A stretch of DNA of 6,375 nt, from assembly GCA_030835065.1 (NCBI GenBank), contig JAUQWR010000850.1, forward strand, positions 1 to 6,375. Direction: 5' to 3'. Made by a program: the position numbers and the translations under genes. This document shows, piece by piece, positions 4,824 through 6,375 of the stretch. The notes below the pieces were generated by a model. It was given only the letters and a program-made list of their open reading frames with translations, was not told the DNA's origin and did no database searches. Origin of the DNA: Candidatus Kapaibacterium sp. (GTDB lineage: Bacteria > Bacteroidota > Ignavibacteria > Kapaibacteriales > UBA2268). Position 1 is the first letter of the stretch. Each line of letters begins with the position of its first letter.

Positions 4824-6375
4824 ATGAAATTAAAATTTACAATATTTGGCATTATTGCTTTCTTATTTGCAATTGAAATCTTTGCAAGTGTCAACGTCAA
4901 TATTCAAATAAGAAAACCGCTGCCTCCCAAATTTTCTGATTGGAGAAATGATCCAAGCATAATTATGCTTACCTTGACTCCCAGCCAAAATTATAATAAT
5001 GTCAGGGTTAGTTTCAGCATCAGCGATATGGATAAAAATCGCGTGGTAGTAAAAACTAAGGACAATTCTCCGACTATGCCAAGATACAATTTGCAGTCTG
5101 GTGTACCCTTACTTTTAAATGGAAGCCAACTTGTAAATGAAGAGAATTTGGATATTAATAGTAGTATCAGAGATAATGCAGTAACCACTCAAATGCTTCC
5201 TGAAGGTAATTATGAGTTTTGTGTAAAACTATTAGATCCTAACGGAGAAGAAATTGCAAGCAGAGGTGTTACTTGTGCTCAAAGTTTTGTCAGGATACCC
5301 GATCCGCCTCAATTAATCAATCCACTTGGTGAAGTATTCGCTATTATTGGAGGAGAACAACTGCCAAATTTTGTGTGGTCTCCAGCTTCAAATTTGGCAA
5401 GAGGAATGATGGTGAATTATATATTGAAGATTGCTCCTCTATTTAAAGGGCAAGAACAAAGACAAGCTATTGATAATAATCCTCTATTATTTAATAAATC
5501 TATTCCGGGTGCTAGAACTACTTATAAATATCTTCCTTCTGATATGCCTTTTTCCAAATATAAAGATGCGATTGCTTTTGTTTGGCAAGTGCAAGCTGTT
5601 GATATGTTTGGCAAGCCAGCAACAAGAAATCAGGGAAAAAGCGAAATTGGAAAATTTAATTTTGTAGGTAAATCCAATACTAAATCAAGTATAGTACTTA
5701 TAAATCCAAAAAATGCCAGCAATATTGATAAAAGCAATTTGAGGTTTAATTGGACAAGAGGATTAAATAATCTGACATATAAAATTAGAATTGCATATTT
5801 CACAAGTTCAACCGATGCTGAAAATGCAATAAATAATGAGAGTTTTAAAGTATTTGAAAAAAATCTTAATGATACCAATTATTTATATAATCCCAGCGAT
5901 TTTATTTTGGATACATATTATTTCAAACCAGATTTTGCCGGATTTGTATGGCAAGTATCAATTGTTGGCAATTATGATGATTCAAAAATTTCTCCCAAAA
6001 GCAATATTTCGGTCTTCTATTTGAAACCAGTGATGAAAACAATGTCGGGCACTTTATCTCAAAACATTAATTGCTCGGTAGCAGAGCCTACAAATAAGGT
6101 ATTATCAATCAAAGAATACAATATAAATGATAAAATTAAAGTTGGAGAATTTGAATTAACTTTTACAAATAAACCAACAAAAGATGGAGATTTATATAAA
6201 GGTGAAGGATATATAGTAATTCCATTCTTAAAAAACATTAGAATGGCAGTTGAATTTAATTCAGGAATTAGTATTAATAGCAATGATGAACTTATTTCCG
6301 GTATTGTGCAGTCAAAAATGATCGATGGATTTCCAATTGTTCCAATGACCGGATTATCAGAAGCTGATATAAAAA
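4824..6375 (+). CDS. TANFOR-like secreted FN3/beta-sandwich protein, 3' end outside the window
   Basis: ATG at 4824 opens a frame that stays open to the window end, giving 517 visible residues with no stop. The signal peptide is MKLKFTIFGIIAFLFAIEIF, cleaved near Ala21. Residues about 22-157 match the TANFOR N-terminal pattern of Bacteroidota surface proteins: an early PLPPKFSDW, a PLLLNGSQL stretch, then LPEGNYEFCVKLLD (Cys133), a second cysteine (Cys151) and the closing IPDPPQLINP. Two FN3-like units follow. One spans about 160-280 (FVWSPA, then FVWQVQAVDMFG); the other about 288-400 (LRFNWTRG, then FVWQVSIVG). From about 410 a different module begins, with KVGEFELTF, GEGYIVIPFL, VEFNSGISINS and a GIVQSK strand. 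I recall this type recurring in very large Bacteroidota surface proteins, so the full gene is probably much longer. The product is expected at the cell surface or in the periplasm. The 19-bp spacing from the barrel gene indicates one operon. The function of TANFOR proteins is not established; adhesion or surface structure is inference. No enzyme motif is visible, and any C-terminal sorting domain would lie outside. Confidence 0.88.
   Translation, partial: MKLKFTIFGIIAFLFAIEIFASVNVNIQIRKPLPPKFSDWRNDPSIIMLTLTPSQNYNNVRVSFSISDMDKNRVVVKTKDNSPTMPRYNLQSGVPLLLNGSQLVNEENLDINSSIRDNAVTTQMLPEGNYEFCVKLLDPNGEEIASRGVTCAQSFVRIPDPPQLINPLGEVFAIIGGEQLPNFVWSPASNLARGMMVNYILKIAPLFKGQEQRQAIDNNPLLFNKSIPGARTTYKYLPSDMPFSKYKDAIAFVWQVQAVDMFGKPATRNQGKSEIGKFNFVGKSNTKSSIVLINPKNASNIDKSNLRFNWTRGLNNLTYKIRIAYFTSSTDAENAINNESFKVFEKNLNDTNYLYNPSDFILDTYYFKPDFAGFVWQVSIVGNYDDSKISPKSNISVFYLKPVMKTMSGTLSQNINCSVAEPTNKVLSIKEYNINDKIKVGEFELTFTNKPTKDGDLYKGEGYIVIPFLKNIRMAVEFNSGISINSNDELISGIVQSKMIDGFPIVPMTGLSEADIK

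Noticed and set aside
4991..6283. Several short frames on both strands inside the TANFOR-like gene
   Set aside because: They are Leu/Ile-rich out-of-frame translations of one long open frame with signal peptide, TANFOR-like and FN3 units.

Overview
The window is strongly A+T-rich (by eye about two thirds A+T). It carries five protein-coding genes of a kind typical of the Bacteroidota / Chlorobi-Ignavibacteria lineage: a TANFOR-like secreted protein, an outer-membrane beta-barrel ending in Phe, a tetratricopeptide (TPR) membrane protein of the Bacteroidota sensor type, and FN3/Ig-like beta-sandwich proteins. All four visible gene starts have purine-rich Shine-Dalgarno-like stretches. Canonical Bacteroidia and Flavobacteriia usually lack these, so a deeper branch (Ignavibacteria, Kapabacteria or relatives) is my guess, not a demonstrated placement. 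No rRNA, tRNA, CRISPR array, transposase or insertion sequence is visible.

Layout. (1) 1-807 (+): the 3' end of a larger gene whose product looks like consecutive Ig-like beta-sandwich domains; it is open at the window start. (2) 813-845: a strong hairpin with T-tracts on both strands, between convergent genes. (3) 2679 to 851 (-): a two-gene unit. A periplasmic TPR protein with a coiled coil, one membrane span and a short cytoplasmic tail is followed 41 bp later by a lone 94-residue FN3 domain with no signal peptide. (4) 2680-3073: a divergent intergenic region of about 390 bp with no gene, holding two small hairpins and a 9-bp direct repeat. (5) 3074 to the window end (+): a tight unit of two exported-protein genes. 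A 576-residue outer-membrane beta-barrel is followed 19 bp later by a TANFOR-like/FN3 protein of at least 517 residues that runs off the window.

How they may fit together. The rightmost pair is the most coherent unit: an outer-membrane barrel co-transcribed with a large multidomain beta-sandwich protein, as expected for a cell-surface assembly or anchoring pair. The TPR protein diverges from this pair across a shared upstream region. It resembles TPR-coiled coil-TM sensors but lacks the usual output domain. Three of the five genes encode Ig/FN3-type modules, so the locus looks like cell-envelope or surface machinery. No biochemical function can be assigned from the sequence alone.
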